DNA of 64,000 bases from Bagarius yarrelli (Eukaryota > Chordata > Actinopteri > Siluriformes > Sisoridae), in contig VCAZ01000041.1 in NCBI GenBank assembly GCA_005784505.1, forward strand, positions 248,501 through 312,500, read 5' to 3'. The position numbers and the translations under genes were made by a program. The notes under the pieces were generated by a model. That model was not told the origin of the DNA and did no database searches. It was given only the letters and a program-made list of their open reading frames with translations. Of this stretch, positions 20,466-31,652 are shown piece after piece (position 1 is the stretch's first letter; each line of letters opens with the position of its first letter).

Positions 20466-20640
20466 TACATTTACATTATTTGGCATACGCCCTTATCCAG
20501 TGAACTTACATTTATCTCTTTTATACAACTGGGCAACTGGGGGGTCTTACTCAGGGCCCCGGCAATAACGTCTTGGTGGTGCTAGGAATCGAACCCTATA
20601 CCTTCAATACCTTAACCACTGAGCTACCACTTTCCACCAC
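20466..20640 (-). mobile_element. SINE-A copy
   Basis: Nearly all parts in reverse: tail 'ATTTGGCATACGCCCTTATC', centre 'CTTACTCAGGGCCCC', B box 'GGAATCGAACCCTATACC', A-box side 'CACTGAGCTACCACTTTCC'. Confidence 0.85.
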
Positions 20641-20692
20641 TTGCTGTACGAATCTCAGCCTGGCCACAAAGAAACGTAACAATTAATTGGTG

Positions 20693-20806
20693 GTTAAGGG
20701 CCTTACCCAGGGGCCCAGCAGTTACAGTTTGGTGGTGCAGGGAATTAGACCCTGATATTCCAGGTATCAGTCCAACACCTTAATGACTGAGCTACCACTT
20801 CCTGTA
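20693..20806 (-). mobile_element. SINE-A copy, tail missing
   Basis: Starts at 'GTTAAGGGCCTTACCCAGG', B-box side 'GGAATTAGACCCTGATATTC', ends 'GACTGAGCTACCACTTCC'. It lies about 50 bp from, and in the same direction as, the copy at 20466-20640. Confidence 0.8.
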
Positions 20807-21594
20807 ACAAATAAAGTTACTTTGACACAAATACACATTTAACTGATATCATTTTCACATTGTGGAGTGACTTTTTTAGTTATATATGCAGTCATGTGAC
20901 TTCTCCCAATAGCATGAATTTCTCAGGTCAGCATCATTGTAAATTCCCCTAAAAACACCAAAATGTTGACTTAATTATTGTTAAATTTCTGGGAACAAAA
21001 GGTGTCAGATTTTGTACCATGATGATCCGGCACTAATGAAAGCAAAAACAAAAAATTGAACTCCGTGCAACATTATAATCCCGCCCACGAGCCCTTGCGA
21101 GTGGCTCATATCACTCAGGTTGATCCGCATCTCTTTACGTCTCAGAGACGCTCATTAAGCGAGTTCAGGCAGCCAGATGATGAAAAGCACTTTCTCTGCC
21201 TGATCAAACAGTTTCTCTTTTTACTGTCTTCAAATAAAGTCTAAAGTCCGACTTTTCAGAAAAGAGAATAAATAAGCACTACTTTATGGCTTCTGCATTA
21301 AAAGAAAAAGGAACGTATTTGGTTTTCTATTGTATTTGGTGTGTATAAAAAGATTTGAGAAGTAACATTTATTGCTGTCTAAATCTAAATAGTTTAAAAA
21401 GCACATTTATTTCCGAATCCTAATTAATTAGATTAGATAACGAGTTTCAATAATTAGGACTTTTTGTCAAGGTTTTTTAAGTTGTATTTGTTTTAGTTGT
21501 TAAAGTTGTAGAATAGAAATATCTGTTTCTGGCTGTCTTTACAGTCATTTTAATGTTAATCAACATTCATACTGTAAATGTATAACAAGTTAGC
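20807..21594. other. Spacer, no recognised feature
   Basis: No recognised repeat or coding signal. Confidence 0.3.
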
Positions 21595-21737
21595 TTTTTT
21601 TTAAGATATTTTGTCCTATTTATAGAACAGATTGAGGTATGAGCCAGGGGGGAGGGGACTGGCAAAGACCCAAGCTGGAATCAAACCTCTGTGCGCAACC
21701 ACATGCCAGAGCTTTAACCCGCTACACCACGGTGCCA
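21595..21737 (-). mobile_element. SINE-C-like copy
   Basis: A T run then 'AAGATATTTTGTCCTATTTA' as at 8993. The minus-strand head 'GGTGTAGCGGGTTAAAGC' and B box 'AGGTTTGATTCCAGC' are tRNA-like. Confidence 0.65.
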
Positions 21738-22001
21738 GTCACAATTCAGTTGAAAAAATGTAATCTATAGAAAAACAGTAACATACAGTAAATAGAAATG
21801 AATGACTAAATCCAAAAATGCAGTATACATGTGTAAAAAATGTAAACTGAAGCTATGTAACACTTAAAATAAAATATATTGCTTAGTATGAAACACACAT
21901 TCCAAAGATTAATGCAGGACAAAATTACAATGCAAAATATAGAAAGTGATAATACACATAGAAAAAGCTAAATGATGAAAAAAAAAAATAATAATAATAA
22001 T

Positions 22002-22316
22002 AACTGTTGCCTCACAGCAAAAAGGTCCCGGGTTCAATTCCCCTGCAGGGGTATTTCTGTCTGGAGTTTACGTTTTCTCCGGGTTTACTCCAGGTTCTCC
22101 AGTTTCCTCCCACAGTCCAAACGCATGTACGTCAGATTGATTGGTGGTTCTAAATTGCCCATAGGAGTGAGTGTGTGTATGGCCCTATAATGGACTGGCA
22201 ACCTGTCTACGGTGGGCTGGGATAGTTTCCAGCAGATCCCCTGTGACCCCAAATTAGGAAATGTGGGGTATAAAAGATAAATGAAAAAATAAAATACATA
22301 AATAAAAAGAATGATT
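22002..22316 (+). mobile_element. SINE-B copy, 5' head truncated
   Basis: Starts at 'ACTGTTGCCTCACAGC', has B box 'CCGGGTTCAATTCCCC', 'TCTCCAGTTTCCTCCCACAG', 'GGCCCTATAATGGACTGG', 'GCTGGGATAGTTTCCAGC', and ends in an AAAT/AAATA run. A box missing. Confidence 0.85.
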
Positions 22317-23211
22317 TGATTATTTAAAAAAAAAAAAACCTCGCTTTACACCCCGGTAGAAAAAACATATCTTTTAATACCGATTGTTGGGAAACACAAT
22401 GTCCTGCATGCTGTCTTTCCGAATCAGTCCTAACAGGTAAGAAGCAGCGTTCGTGTGCTCTAAATCCCTCATTGTCACTGTTCACCATTTCTACCATGTC
22501 AGTGTGATGGGTTAGATAAAGGGTTGAGTTCTGAGCGTGACCATGCTCGGCTCATAAATCATCCCGAATGTCGATTCGCTTTACTATTAAATATCATTCT
22601 AAACTGGAGGTAAACTGCAAATGAATGACAATGTCAGGGTGAAGAATAAGGTGTAAGAATAGCTATATGAAGAAGAGAATCTGTTATCCGTCTCCATTTG
22701 CTCTGACAGCACACTGGATTTTTTTCTGCTTTTTGGGTTTGTCGTTGCAGTAAAAATAGGAGTCATGTGACATGTACATTCAATCATTATCTTTCGTAAC
22801 AATAAAAAAAAAAAGATATAAAATAACATGTACTATGAAATATGTGCAATTTTTTGCGTATACTGTATTTCTGCCTTATATGGTCAATGTTTAGGTTTTA
22901 TGCCTGATTTCATTCCGGTTCTGATTATTGAACTATTAAAAATATATTAAAGATCTTCATGTTGATTAACAGCATCAGTCTATATAGTATGTATATAAGG
23001 TGGATAGTATGTCTGAATCATTGATATGTAAAAAGAAAAAGTATAAAAATACAGCAGGTTAAAAGTTCCTGGATGTTCTAATACTTCCGCCTAAATTCTT
23101 AAGTACACATTCGATGGACTCGTTACTATCCCATAATTCTGCCGTAGAGACAATTCATCATATTCCAAAATGGCAGAAATCTGTTAAGCCCCACTTTTCA
23201 AGTGCTTTAAA
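22317..23211. other. Spacer, no recognised feature
   Basis: No repeat, RNA or gene recognised in about 900 bp. Confidence 0.3.
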
Positions 23212-23353
23212 TACATTTACCCCATTTGGACGACGTCCTTATTTAAAGCGACTTGGAGGTTAAGTGCCTTGCTTAGGGACCCAGCGGTGGTAACTTGGTA
23301 CTGCTGGAAAACGATACCAATCTTCCAATACCTTAACCACTACGCTACCACAA
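23212..23353 (-). mobile_element. SINE-A copy, diverged
   Basis: 'CCTTGCTTAGGGACCCAGCG', 'TTGGTACTGCTGGAAAACGA' and head side 'CCACTACGCTACCACA'. Confidence 0.75.
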
Positions 23354-23372
23354 ATGAAGCTGTGGTGCCCTT

Positions 23373-23470
23373 TTGAGACTTGTTCTTTTTAAGGTTTCTT
23401 CCTTATATTATTTTAGGAAGTTTTTCCTTGAGCCTGTTGCCTCAGGCTTCCTCGTTAAGGATTAAAAAAA
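23373..23470 (+). mobile_element. L-tail fragment
   Basis: 'AAGGTTTCTTCCTTATATT', 'AGGAAGTTTTTCCTTGAGCC', 'GCCTCAGGCTTCCTCGTTA' follow the L-tail pattern at 38986-39058. Confidence 0.6.
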
Positions 23471-23829
23471 ATAATTGTTGATGGATTTGAGTTAAAGACT
23501 CTTCATCTAAAACATTTCTATTTGGAAAACCTAAATTACAATAAGAATCCTTACATTAACACATTGAATTTTTGTTCTAAAAGAATAGTTTACAATCCCC
23601 AGTTAGAATGTTTTGAAAAAAATTTTAAAAACGGAAATATTGTATGCCTCCAGATCCCAATGCTGCTGGTTAGCCAACCCAGACTCTTGCCTAAGGGGCA
23701 GTGCTTTAGGGTAATCATTTAAATCACAGGCTTGTACCATGGAAGCTGCACCATCAGGAACTCTACTTACTCATGTGTGAGGCAACCTGATCCAATGTCA
23801 GCATATAAGTTTGCTTAAAACCGGACTGA

Positions 23830-24200
23830 TCTAATCATGTGCTATTTTTCCCAGACCAATAACCTTTAAATTCCAAGAACCACCAGTGTTTAATGGTTTC
23901 AACCTACCACAATTCAAATTCCCAGTCTTGTTGGTATTCATATTTCCAGATCCACCCAAGTTTCCAAGTCCCAGAGCCATCAGACTTACCAGTTTGCAAG
24001 CTCCCACCAGTACTGGAATTTACAATACTGTCAGCATTCCATTTCCCAGACCCAGCGGTGTGAAAACTCTCATATCAAACAGTACTCAAAATTTCATCCC
24101 TGTCAGCATTCAAACTCCACCACTATCCAAACTCCAATCTAGTCAGCATTCAAAATTCCCCAGAGCCACCAGCTAATAGTAAATAGAATACAAATGACCA
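23830..24200. repeat. Degenerate repeat array of 'CATTCAAATTCCCAGA' words
   Basis: Recurring words: 'AATTCAAATTCCCAGTC', 'GTCAGCATTCCATTTCCCAG', 'GTCAGCATTCAAACTCC', 'GTCAGCATTCAAAATTCCCC', with 'CCAGAGCCA' twice. The interval between GTCAGCATTC words varies (72 and 40 bp). The 96-codon open frame here is a by-product. Confidence 0.5.
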
Positions 24201-24441
24201 GACCTACCAGCTTACAAATTCCCAGTATTGCCATTCCTCACTCACCCTTTATGATCTGTTAACTTGGGACACAGTTGAGTTAAAGCTGCCATTTCCCATG
24301 GCTAGTATGCTCATAAGTTTTTGGTCCTTTTCACAAACATTTCTTCATTTTTTCTCTGTTTCAATTCTTACAAATCCTCCAGTGGATCTTTTTATTTCCA
24401 CTTCAGGACCTCTTTTGGACATATATCAGATCCTTTTCCCC

Positions 24442-24458
24442 ATCCATCCATCCATCCA

Positions 24459-24514
<56 letters not shown>

Positions 24515-24536
24515 CATCCATCCATCCATCCATCAA
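24442..24536. repeat. (CTAT)n/(CATC)n microsatellite
   Basis: CATC units, then about 14 CTAT units, then CATC again. Flanking sequence repeats too: 'GGACATATATCAGATCC' at 24417 and 'GGATATATCCGATCC' at 24758, both followed by 'TTTTCCC'. Confidence 0.95.
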
Positions 24537-24799
24537 TCCTTCCATCTATCTATCTCAGGAACTTTTCCAAGAGGTACTTGGGGCTCAAGTCTGTCTGCCT
24601 GTCTGCCTATTGGTTTTGATATCTATCTGCCTGCCTGCATGTCTGTCTGTCTATCTATCTATCCATCTATCTTAAGTCAACTGATGTACCTTCTTGCTTC
24701 ATCACTCCTCTGGGACTTCCCCCATCTGATACCCCTTCAGGACATTTTCTGCACATTGGATATATCCGATCCTTTTCCCATCTTTAGAGAGCATTAATC

Positions 24800-25926
24800 C
24801 TGTGTAGATGTCATTTAGACTTAGTTAATTTCGATTGAATTATTCTGGTTAACTGTTAACTGACTGTTAATTTACATGTACCACCACTTTCAGTCAGAAT
24901 CATATTGTGACATGCAAACAGCTCGGTCTGTTATTCAGTCAATATAATTATTACCCATATTTTCCATTTTGTCCTTGTCCTCATTCTTACATTGTCATAC
25001 CGCAAACAGATTGCACCCCAAGAGGAAATCTGATGCACACTTACACCCACCCCAAAGCCCAGTTTGTCGAAATTAGAAAGATAAAGTCATGGATGCGCAC
25101 CAGCCTGACCTTTTTTTTTGCTCTAATTAAAACAGAGAAACATGCAGGATAGTTCTCATTAAACACTTCACAAACCTTTCACTTAAGGTCTATCAGTGGC
25201 TCATTGGTGTGTAAAACTGTCCTCTCTAATCAGAGTTACCGTGGCCTCCTGGGCGCTTTACAGCATCGCCTGATGAACAATAAACGCACGTGTGAAACTC
25301 ACCAACGGGGTGTTGCTGTTGTCTGTGGCGGCGGAAATCCTATTAACAATTAAGATTAACACAAATGGGGAAAATGTTAAGACTAATTTGTCTGACAGTG
25401 TGTTTATAGGTTATTATGTTGCACGTTTGACCGCATGCAACATGCACAATCTGGTGTGTAGACTGGAGATCTACGCAGATATCACGGTTCCCTGGATTCT
25501 GGTTTCCTGTAAATAAAAAAAAAAAAAATTCTTGGTAGCTGAGATGAGCTAAATAAGATGTCAGGCTGTAAAGGGCAACACTCTTCAAATGTCAAAAATT
25601 CCATTTGTAATAAAGATGTCAGTTTCTACATCATTGCAGGAAAATGTCTGAATAATTTATTGACGATAGACTCTGGGGTGAAGAGTGACGCTAAGAGTTT
25701 CGGGAAAAAAATCGAATATTAGCTTTACATTTAGGTTGCGTAGACTGAGATTATTCAGTATATTCAGATAATCTTTCATTTGAAATAAATTGGATTATGT
25801 AACATTTCAGCTCAGCACCTTTAATTTTAAAATCGACTGTACTAATTTTATCTTTAACCAATCACCATCTTTACATCGTACTGAGTACAACATAGACAAT
25901 TAAAATTGTAATAACAAACATTAAAC
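24800..25926. other. Spacer, no recognised feature
   Basis: Repeat-poor. Around 25080-25330 the base composition is richer in GC than neighbours and contains 'GCTCTAATTAAAACAG'; a conserved element is possible but nothing decides it. Confidence 0.25.
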
Positions 25927-26041
25927 TGTCTGTCTGTCTTCCTGTCTGTCTTCTTTTTTTCTTTTATATCCACTTTTCATTTTTCTTTCTTTTTTTTTTT
26001 TTTTTTTTTCTTTTTCTTTCTTTTCTTCTTTTTCTTTCTTC

Positions 26042-26073
<32 letters not shown>

Positions 26074-26077
26074 ACTC

Positions 26078-26147
<70 letters not shown>

Positions 26148-26265
26148 GTCTTCTTTTTTCTTTTATATCCACTTTTTATTTCTTTTTTTCTTTCTTACCC
26201 TTTTCTTCTTCCCTTTTTCTATCTATCTGTCTTTCTGTCCGTACATCCGTTTTTCTTTCTTCCAT
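25927..26265. repeat. Pyrimidine-rich CTTT/CTAT/CTGT complex
   Basis: CTGT, poly-T, CTTT (26043-26070) and about 15 CTAT units (26084-26147) in one block; the phrase 'CTTTTATATCCACTTTT' occurs on each side (25965 and 26159) and again in a similar form at 26876. Confidence 0.9.
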
Positions 26266-26728
26266 TCATAAATGCTGTATTTAGTAAAATTTTTGTATCT
26301 TTTAAGAAACGGAACTCTGCAGTCTTTCCTCCCTTCTGATGTTACAGGATGTGCAAATCTCCTGTTCAGTCTGTTATTCTGAAATCTGTTCCTGACATCT
26401 CAATATTTCATCATGCTGTTTATGTCCAGGACAATAAAATTGACTGGACCTGACAGCAGGTCCACCAGAGAAACGCTGTGGTGTATCTAAGCTCAATCGA
26501 TTGGCTCATGGATTAGGTGTTTAGGTGTTTAGAACTCATTATGAAGCCATTTTAAGATGTAAGCTGCTTGATATTTCTGTGAAAGACTCGTTTTTAACAT
26601 GGCAGATAAAACGACAAACAACAAACAGGAGTGAAAAACACATTTTCCATCTATCAAGATCTGTATTGTTTATTGTTATGTTTAAAGACATTTTGAAGAT
26701 TCCGTTATTATACACTTATTATACAAAA

Positions 26729-26729
<1 letters not shown>

Positions 26730-26813
<84 letters not shown>

Positions 26814-26911
26814 CCTGTCTTTATGTCTGTCTGTATGTCTGTCTGCCTAACTTCTCTGTCTATCTTCCTTTCTTTCATATCCACTTTTCATTTCTTTCTT
26901 TCTTTCTTTTT

Positions 26912-26946
<35 letters not shown>

Positions 26947-26950
26947 GTCC
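26730..26950. repeat. (CTAT)n followed by (CTTT)n
   Basis: About 20 CTAT units (26730-26812), CTGT-rich middle, then CTTT (26895-26946). It has the same order and flanking words as 25927-26265, suggesting one composite block was duplicated. Confidence 0.95.
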
Positions 26951-27069
26951 CTTTTTTATATACAGTTTTCCTAAAACACAATAAACAGTTGGCCAAAAGT
27001 TGATGCAAATTGTTAATGCAAAGAATGTCTTTGTATTTCATTAAACTGAAACTAAGAGACTCGAACCCT

Positions 27070-27399
27070 GTTCCAGCATGACAATGTCCCTGTGCACAAA
27101 TCCCCTGATCTCCATGAGGACATGCTGTGTTCTGGATATTTTGGGGTAGAAGAACTCTCATGTCCTGTACAGAGTCCTGATTCTGATTCAACCCCTTTAA
27201 ACTGAACCCCTTTGGGATGAACTGGAACCCCGACTGAACTCCAGATCTCCTCACTATTACATCATCATCATCAGTGTTTGAATGATCAAATCCACACATA
27301 ATTTAGTGGAAAACCTGTACTGAAGTCTGAAGGTGATTTTAGGAGAAAGAGTAAAAGAACAAGACTAACATTTGGAATAGGATGATGTTAAAAAAAACC

Positions 27400-27475
<76 letters not shown>

Positions 27476-27500
27476 ATGTCAGGTGTTCTAATACTTTAAG
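27070..27500 (+). mobile_element. Tc1-like transposase C-terminal remnant
   Basis: In frame from about 27069: 'LFQHDNVPVHKS', which matches the second catalytic-Asp block of Tc1 transposases (usual form '..QDNAPCH'), then 'CPVQSPDSDS', matching the 'SPDLNPIE' block with the third acidic residue. A stop and frameshift follow. The 3' end 'TCAGGTGTTCTAATACTTT' (27480-27498) is the family's terminal sequence. A TA microsatellite (27401-27472) has grown inside the end region. Dead copy. Confidence 0.75.
27401..27472. repeat. (CATA)n/(TA)n microsatellite
   Basis: Short ACAT units then about 30 AT units, located within the 3' end of the Tc1-like remnant. Confidence 0.95.
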
Positions 27501-27828
27501 TAATCATACAATTTGTCCAGATATTGATGCCCAATTCCGATTTGGTGACTATATATGATTATTTTTGATGACTTGCTTACATCATCTTTTAAAACTGACC
27601 CGTGTCCGATGTCTGTATTTACACTATACACAGCAAAACAACCGAATGTAGACGTACTGACTGGAAAAGGAAGTACAAACAGTGCAATAATCATATTATC
27701 GATTACAAACAATTCAGTATTTTGCTTCCGCATCATATTTAAAAGGTCACCAAACAAAATTCTCTTTAGGTGTAGAAAAAAATGAGGAGAGCGCTTGTTG
27801 CATCCCGGGAAAATTGATTCTAAGTTCT

Positions 27829-27908
27829 AATATATATATATATACTGCTATTTTAAAGTTATAATAGTATATAATATATTATATATATATATTTATATAT
27901 ATATTGTG

Positions 27909-27986
<78 letters not shown>
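27829..27986. repeat. (TA)n microsatellite complex
   Basis: Interrupted TA arrays, the longest about 70 bp (27916-27985). Self-complementary, so able to form cruciforms. Confidence 0.95.
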
Positions 27987-27990
<4 letters not shown>

Positions 27991-28539
27991 TGTTGGTGTC
28001 CACCCTGAGTTAAGGTCATTCGTTACAGTCGATGGACTCGTATTGACAGGTAAAAAATGTCGTTGGACTTTTTATTGACAGGTAAAAATCTGATCTGTCT
28101 GTTTACATGGCAGACGCTAATGCGTGCATCCAATTCAAAATCCAATTTACTTCCACATATGAATAAAACCGGAACTGATCTAGAAATATTTCTCCTGCTT
28201 ATACTTTCCCATCTTCCCATAAAAGGAAAAAATCTGAATTGTGGCCTTAAAATCGTTTCTTTCTTCGCATAACCTAGGATGAAACATCATTCTTAAATAC
28301 TTTAACATTGATAAAATCTGTAGCCAAAAAAGGCTTTTACTGATCATTTTTGATAAAAAATAATTTTATTGATTTTAGAACTAAATACTTGTAAAAATTC
28401 TGCAAATATCACTGTATTAAACGCTTATACCCTTAGATCCTAATTCAGTCATTACACTTTATTGACTTATTAATACTCTTCTCTGACTCTTCAGTCTTTG
28501 TGCTAACACTCCACAAATGTAAGCTCCTCTAAGCAGCTG

Positions 28540-28740
28540 AGTCATGGGCTGAAGATGAAGCTAATTATTGCCCATAAAGCAGGAGAGGATATAAAATGTT
28601 ATAGAAATACTGCCAGCTCCCAGACTCCACACAGGAAATTAGCATTAGGATGTAGAAGCTTAAAGGAATTGTGAAAGTCAAGGCAAGATAATTCTTAGAC
28701 AGAACTAATGATTCAACACTAAAATCCAGGGGTGAACATC
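28540..28740. promoter_or_regulatory. Candidate conserved noncoding element
   Basis: Repeat-free and of balanced composition, with 'GCTAATTATTGCCCATAAAG' containing a homeodomain-type TAATTA core. Only base composition and motif support the call. Confidence 0.15.
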
Positions 28741-28948
28741 CCATGGTGTTCCTTTGAATTTCTTTATTTAGTCTGACCCGGATGATACCAAGTCAGGTGA
28801 GGGTGGAGAAGGATCAGACCATGTGAAATGACTGAACATACCTGATCCAAGTAATCAGCAGTGGGTAGACCAGATAAAGTTGGAAAAACAAGCAGGAAAT
28901 GGGTTGCCAACTATTGCTAAAAACAAGCACATTTTTATATTCATAGCA

Positions 28949-29133
28949 ACTTACATTTACAGCATTCAACAGACGCCCTTATCCACAGAGACTCACACAT
29001 ATCTCCATTATACATCTGAGCAATTAGGGGTTAAGGCCTTGCTTAGGAGCCCAGCAGTTGCAACCTAATGGTGCTGGAAATTGAACCTGAATTAAGCAGT
29101 CCAATGCCTTAAACACTGCACCACCTCTTCCCC
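28949..29133 (-). mobile_element. SINE-A copy, near complete
   Basis: Tail 'AGCATTCAACAGACGCCC', centre 'TTGCTTAGGAGCCCAGCAG', B-box side 'GAAATTGAACCTGAATTAAG', head 'CTGCACCACCTCTTCCCC'. Confidence 0.85.
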
Positions 29134-29140
29134 AATTTAG

Positions 29141-29373
29141 TTTGGGGCCTTGCTCAGGGGTCCAGGATTGGCAGCTTGGTGTTGCTGGGAATGAAAGTCA
29201 TAATTTTCCGATCAACAGTCCAACCAATGCTGCTAACAATTTTGGGCCTGATAAAAGAACCACAAGGTTAGGCCCTCCTTCTAAACCCATTCCTATTATT
29301 CCTTGACTAAAGTGCATCGGCTCTTAGACTCCCCCCAGTCTATTACCTTAACCTTCGAGCTACCACTTTGCCC
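29141..29373 (-). mobile_element. SINE-A copy interrupted by Rep-F
   Basis: 'GCCTTGCTCAGGGGTCCAGG' to 'CAGTCCAACC' (29141-29224) is the first part. The SINE head resumes at 'ATTACCTTAACCTTCGAGC' and ends 'TACCACTTTGCCC' (29342-29373). Between them lies Rep-F. Confidence 0.7.
29225..29341 (+). repeat. Rep-F inserted in SINE-A
   Basis: 'TTTTGGGCCTGATAAAAGAAC', 'GGCCCTCCTTCTAAACCC' and 'CTAAAGTGCA' recur at 32346-32480 and 51527-51660. No TIR or poly-A identified, so the class is unknown. Confidence 0.6.
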
Positions 29374-29723
29374 AGCTTCCGAGAAGGAAGTTTTAACCGA
29401 GACTGAAGTATTAATGTGCTTTTCTACTATACAGCGTTTCATAAACACCATCTGTGTGAAAGAGTCATCAGACCCAAACCTGAATGCCAGATGAATGTTA
29501 AAATCACCTTTACATTAAAACTAAGCTTTCGAAAGCAAATCTGACAACATGAAGCTTCTCCAGGATCAGGATACTAATCCTAAACAGCAAATTATGAAAA
29601 ATATTCAAGAAAAATATGAACCAAGACTAAATCGACTCCATCATGACTAGTTTGCAACCTGAAAGTGAAGTAAAGATGCAGTAGGGGGTCTAAACTTATG
29701 CACATGATACAATATTATTTTAT

Positions 29724-29800
29724 TTTAAAAGGCAGGGTAGGTGATTTGGTTCAAAAATATATTTTGTTCTGCTGGTTAAAAGTCTTTACATCCCAATAGT
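29724..29800 (+). repeat. Rep-E, left part, copy 1
   Basis: 'AGGTGATTTGGTTCAAAAAT', 'GTTCTGCTGGTTAAAAGTC' and 'CATCCCAATAGTTAAGTGG' correspond to 60125-60205. The same order of three blocks recurs in both copies. Confidence 0.55.
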
Positions 29801-29977
29801 TAAGTGGGCCACCAGATCCAGTCTGTATCCAGTCTAGTTCGTGAATCAGCACTAAAAAGACAATATGCTCCAGGGGCAGTTTTCCAGTCATGATCTTGTC
29901 TTCTAGACAGCCATCCAGACAAAACGATGGAAACTTTACTGTAGTATGGAACAACATTTTTTTTTTGTCATGGATGG

Positions 29978-30085
29978 AGTTTTGGTGTCTTGCCGCTGTC
30001 GCCTCTGACCTCCTTAGTTGGGGACTTTTACACAACTTTTTTGCTAAAAAGTGCTATATAAATAAAGGTAATTTGACTTGACTTA
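29978..30085 (+). mobile_element. L-tail fragment
   Basis: 'GTCTTGCCGCTGTCGCCTC' and 'AAAGTGCTATATAAATAAAG' followed by TTGACTTGACTT match the L-tail's 3' end (at 39024-39183, ending in TTGAA repeats). Confidence 0.6.
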
Positions 30086-30273
30086 AATGTATTTATATCA
30101 CCTGTTTTAGGCTAAGGGACAAGAAAACATTTCGTCCAATTAAAATGTTTCATCTGAACATTAGGAAACCTATCATAACATACAATCCAAACATTATGAT
30201 CGGCTTTTCTACCTGCTTGTCAACATATTTATTTGCATATCTCTGTGCACCCTTCACAGGGTACATCATCAGC

Positions 30274-30379
30274 CAGGGTTGCCAAATTGGGCAATTTCCC
30301 CAACCAATTGTCGCTCCTTTCAAATTTGATGAATGGACAGTGTTTGAGTTGGAAACTATCAAATCTACCTGGCAACCCA
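30274..30379. mobile_element. Short inverted-repeat element (MITE-like), 106 bp
   Basis: Starts CAGGGTTGCCAAATTGGGC and ends ACCTGGCAACCCA, giving a terminal inverted repeat of GGGTTGCCA. The interior 'CAAATTTGATGAATGG' resembles a small nonautonomous DNA transposon I recall from fish. A target duplication is not clear. Confidence 0.5.
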
Positions 30380-30454
30380 GTCATTATTGTGTTTAAATGC
30401 TGCAAAAATAAAAACAGAGTGAAAACCTGAATTAATTTCGGTGTTTGTGTGAGT

Positions 30455-30850
30455 GTGTTTTTCGACTCTGGAGTCAACTACAGGAGTCAAAGGGTCTGAC
30501 AGATGATGTCATGGTTACAGTATTTCCTTTAGGCAGGTAGGAATATGGTGTGATTGGATAGGAACTCATAGTTGATGTAGTTTGTGTATCTGTGTAACTC
30601 ACTCAGTGTGTGTAATCAGGGTTTATTTATATATTTGGTATTTTAGTACTGTTACTTACTGTAATATAAAGTTTTTTTCACCTGTAAATGACACATGATG
30701 TATTGTAGTAACGTCGTCTTTGGTCTAGTCTTCAAACGGTCATACTTAGAGGAGGTGTGGCTTTGGACGGCAAGGGTGAGACAGACGCTTTTAATGCTAC
30801 CAGGCTATGGTTAGCATTTTCCCACTGCACCTTTGAACTATTCAAACTGT
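30455..30850 (+). repeat. Rep-E, right part, copy 1
   Basis: 'CTGGAGTCAACTACAGGAG' (30470) and 'AGGAGGTGTGGCTTTGGACG' to 'GGTTAGCATTTTCCCA' (30751-30823) match 60571-60745. On the minus strand both copies keep a similar frame around 'PSKATPP', which follows from DNA identity rather than proof of coding. Confidence 0.6.
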
Positions 30851-31286
30851 GGATTAATATAATAAAAATAGTACTATGTAAAATACTGCTGCAGTTATTG
30901 AATATTAAATAAATCAGTGATGTAATATGTTTGGGGGTGCACAAACTTTTGCATACAGCTGTACAGGTTAATCGATATTTAAACCTTGCCACACAGTGTT
31001 CATTTGTTGGCTTGTTTAAGTTAATATTAGCTCTGGAATCAGTTCAGCAGAATCTACAGTATGTAACAGAAGGAGTGTGAGGACTGACATGGAGGGCAAG
31101 TGTGTATCAGGTTAAAGCTGTAAAACATGTCCAAAAGGAAGAGGAGGAGGAGGAAGAGGAGTGAAGAAGATGAATAATTCCATTTTTGAAAAGAAGCCTA
31201 AGGTCAGAAATGGCAAAGCAACATTTCAGTTTATTTCTTTGTCTTATTTCAGTTTTACACTTTGAGTGCTTTATAAATTGAAGCGG

Positions 31287-31652
31287 GGGCAAAAATATTG
31301 AAACACTTGAGCGTCACATCAATATCCAGTGTCCAGTTCCAGATGTCCCACTCTTCCTCGAATAATTACCTTTAGACCTCTGTGCAGGTTTTCCACGAGA
31401 TTGGGTCATGTGACTGTGTGGATTTGATCATTCAGTTCCAATAGTATTAATAAGATCAGACACTAATGTTGAGGTTGAGGAGGTCTGGGGTTCAGTCGGG
31501 GTTCCAGTTCATCCCAAAGGTGTTTAAAGAGGTTGAGTCAGAATCAGGACTCTGTAAAGGATATGAAAGTTCTTCTACTCCAAAATATCCAGAACACAGC
31601 ATGTCTTCATGGAGATCGGGGGTTTTGTGCACAGGGACATTGTCATGCTGGA
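31287..31652 (-). mobile_element. Tc1-like transposon remnant
   Basis: Uninterrupted counterpart of 6255-6803: end region 'AATATTGAAACACTTGAG', 'TTTGATCATTCAGTTCC', 'GGGGTTCCAGTTCATCCC', 'AACACAGCATGTCTTCATGG', 'GACATTGTCATGCTGGAAC'. The minus strand holds the degraded transposase C-terminus. Confidence 0.75.

Noticed and set aside
24298..24797. Overlapping open frames of 125 and 158 codons with Ser/Tyr/Ile repeats
   Set aside because: They are translations of the CTAT/CATC microsatellite in different frames.
26525..27299. Open frames of about 150 codons on both strands
   Set aside because: They run through CTAT/CTTT arrays and a dead Tc1 remnant; no intact domain.
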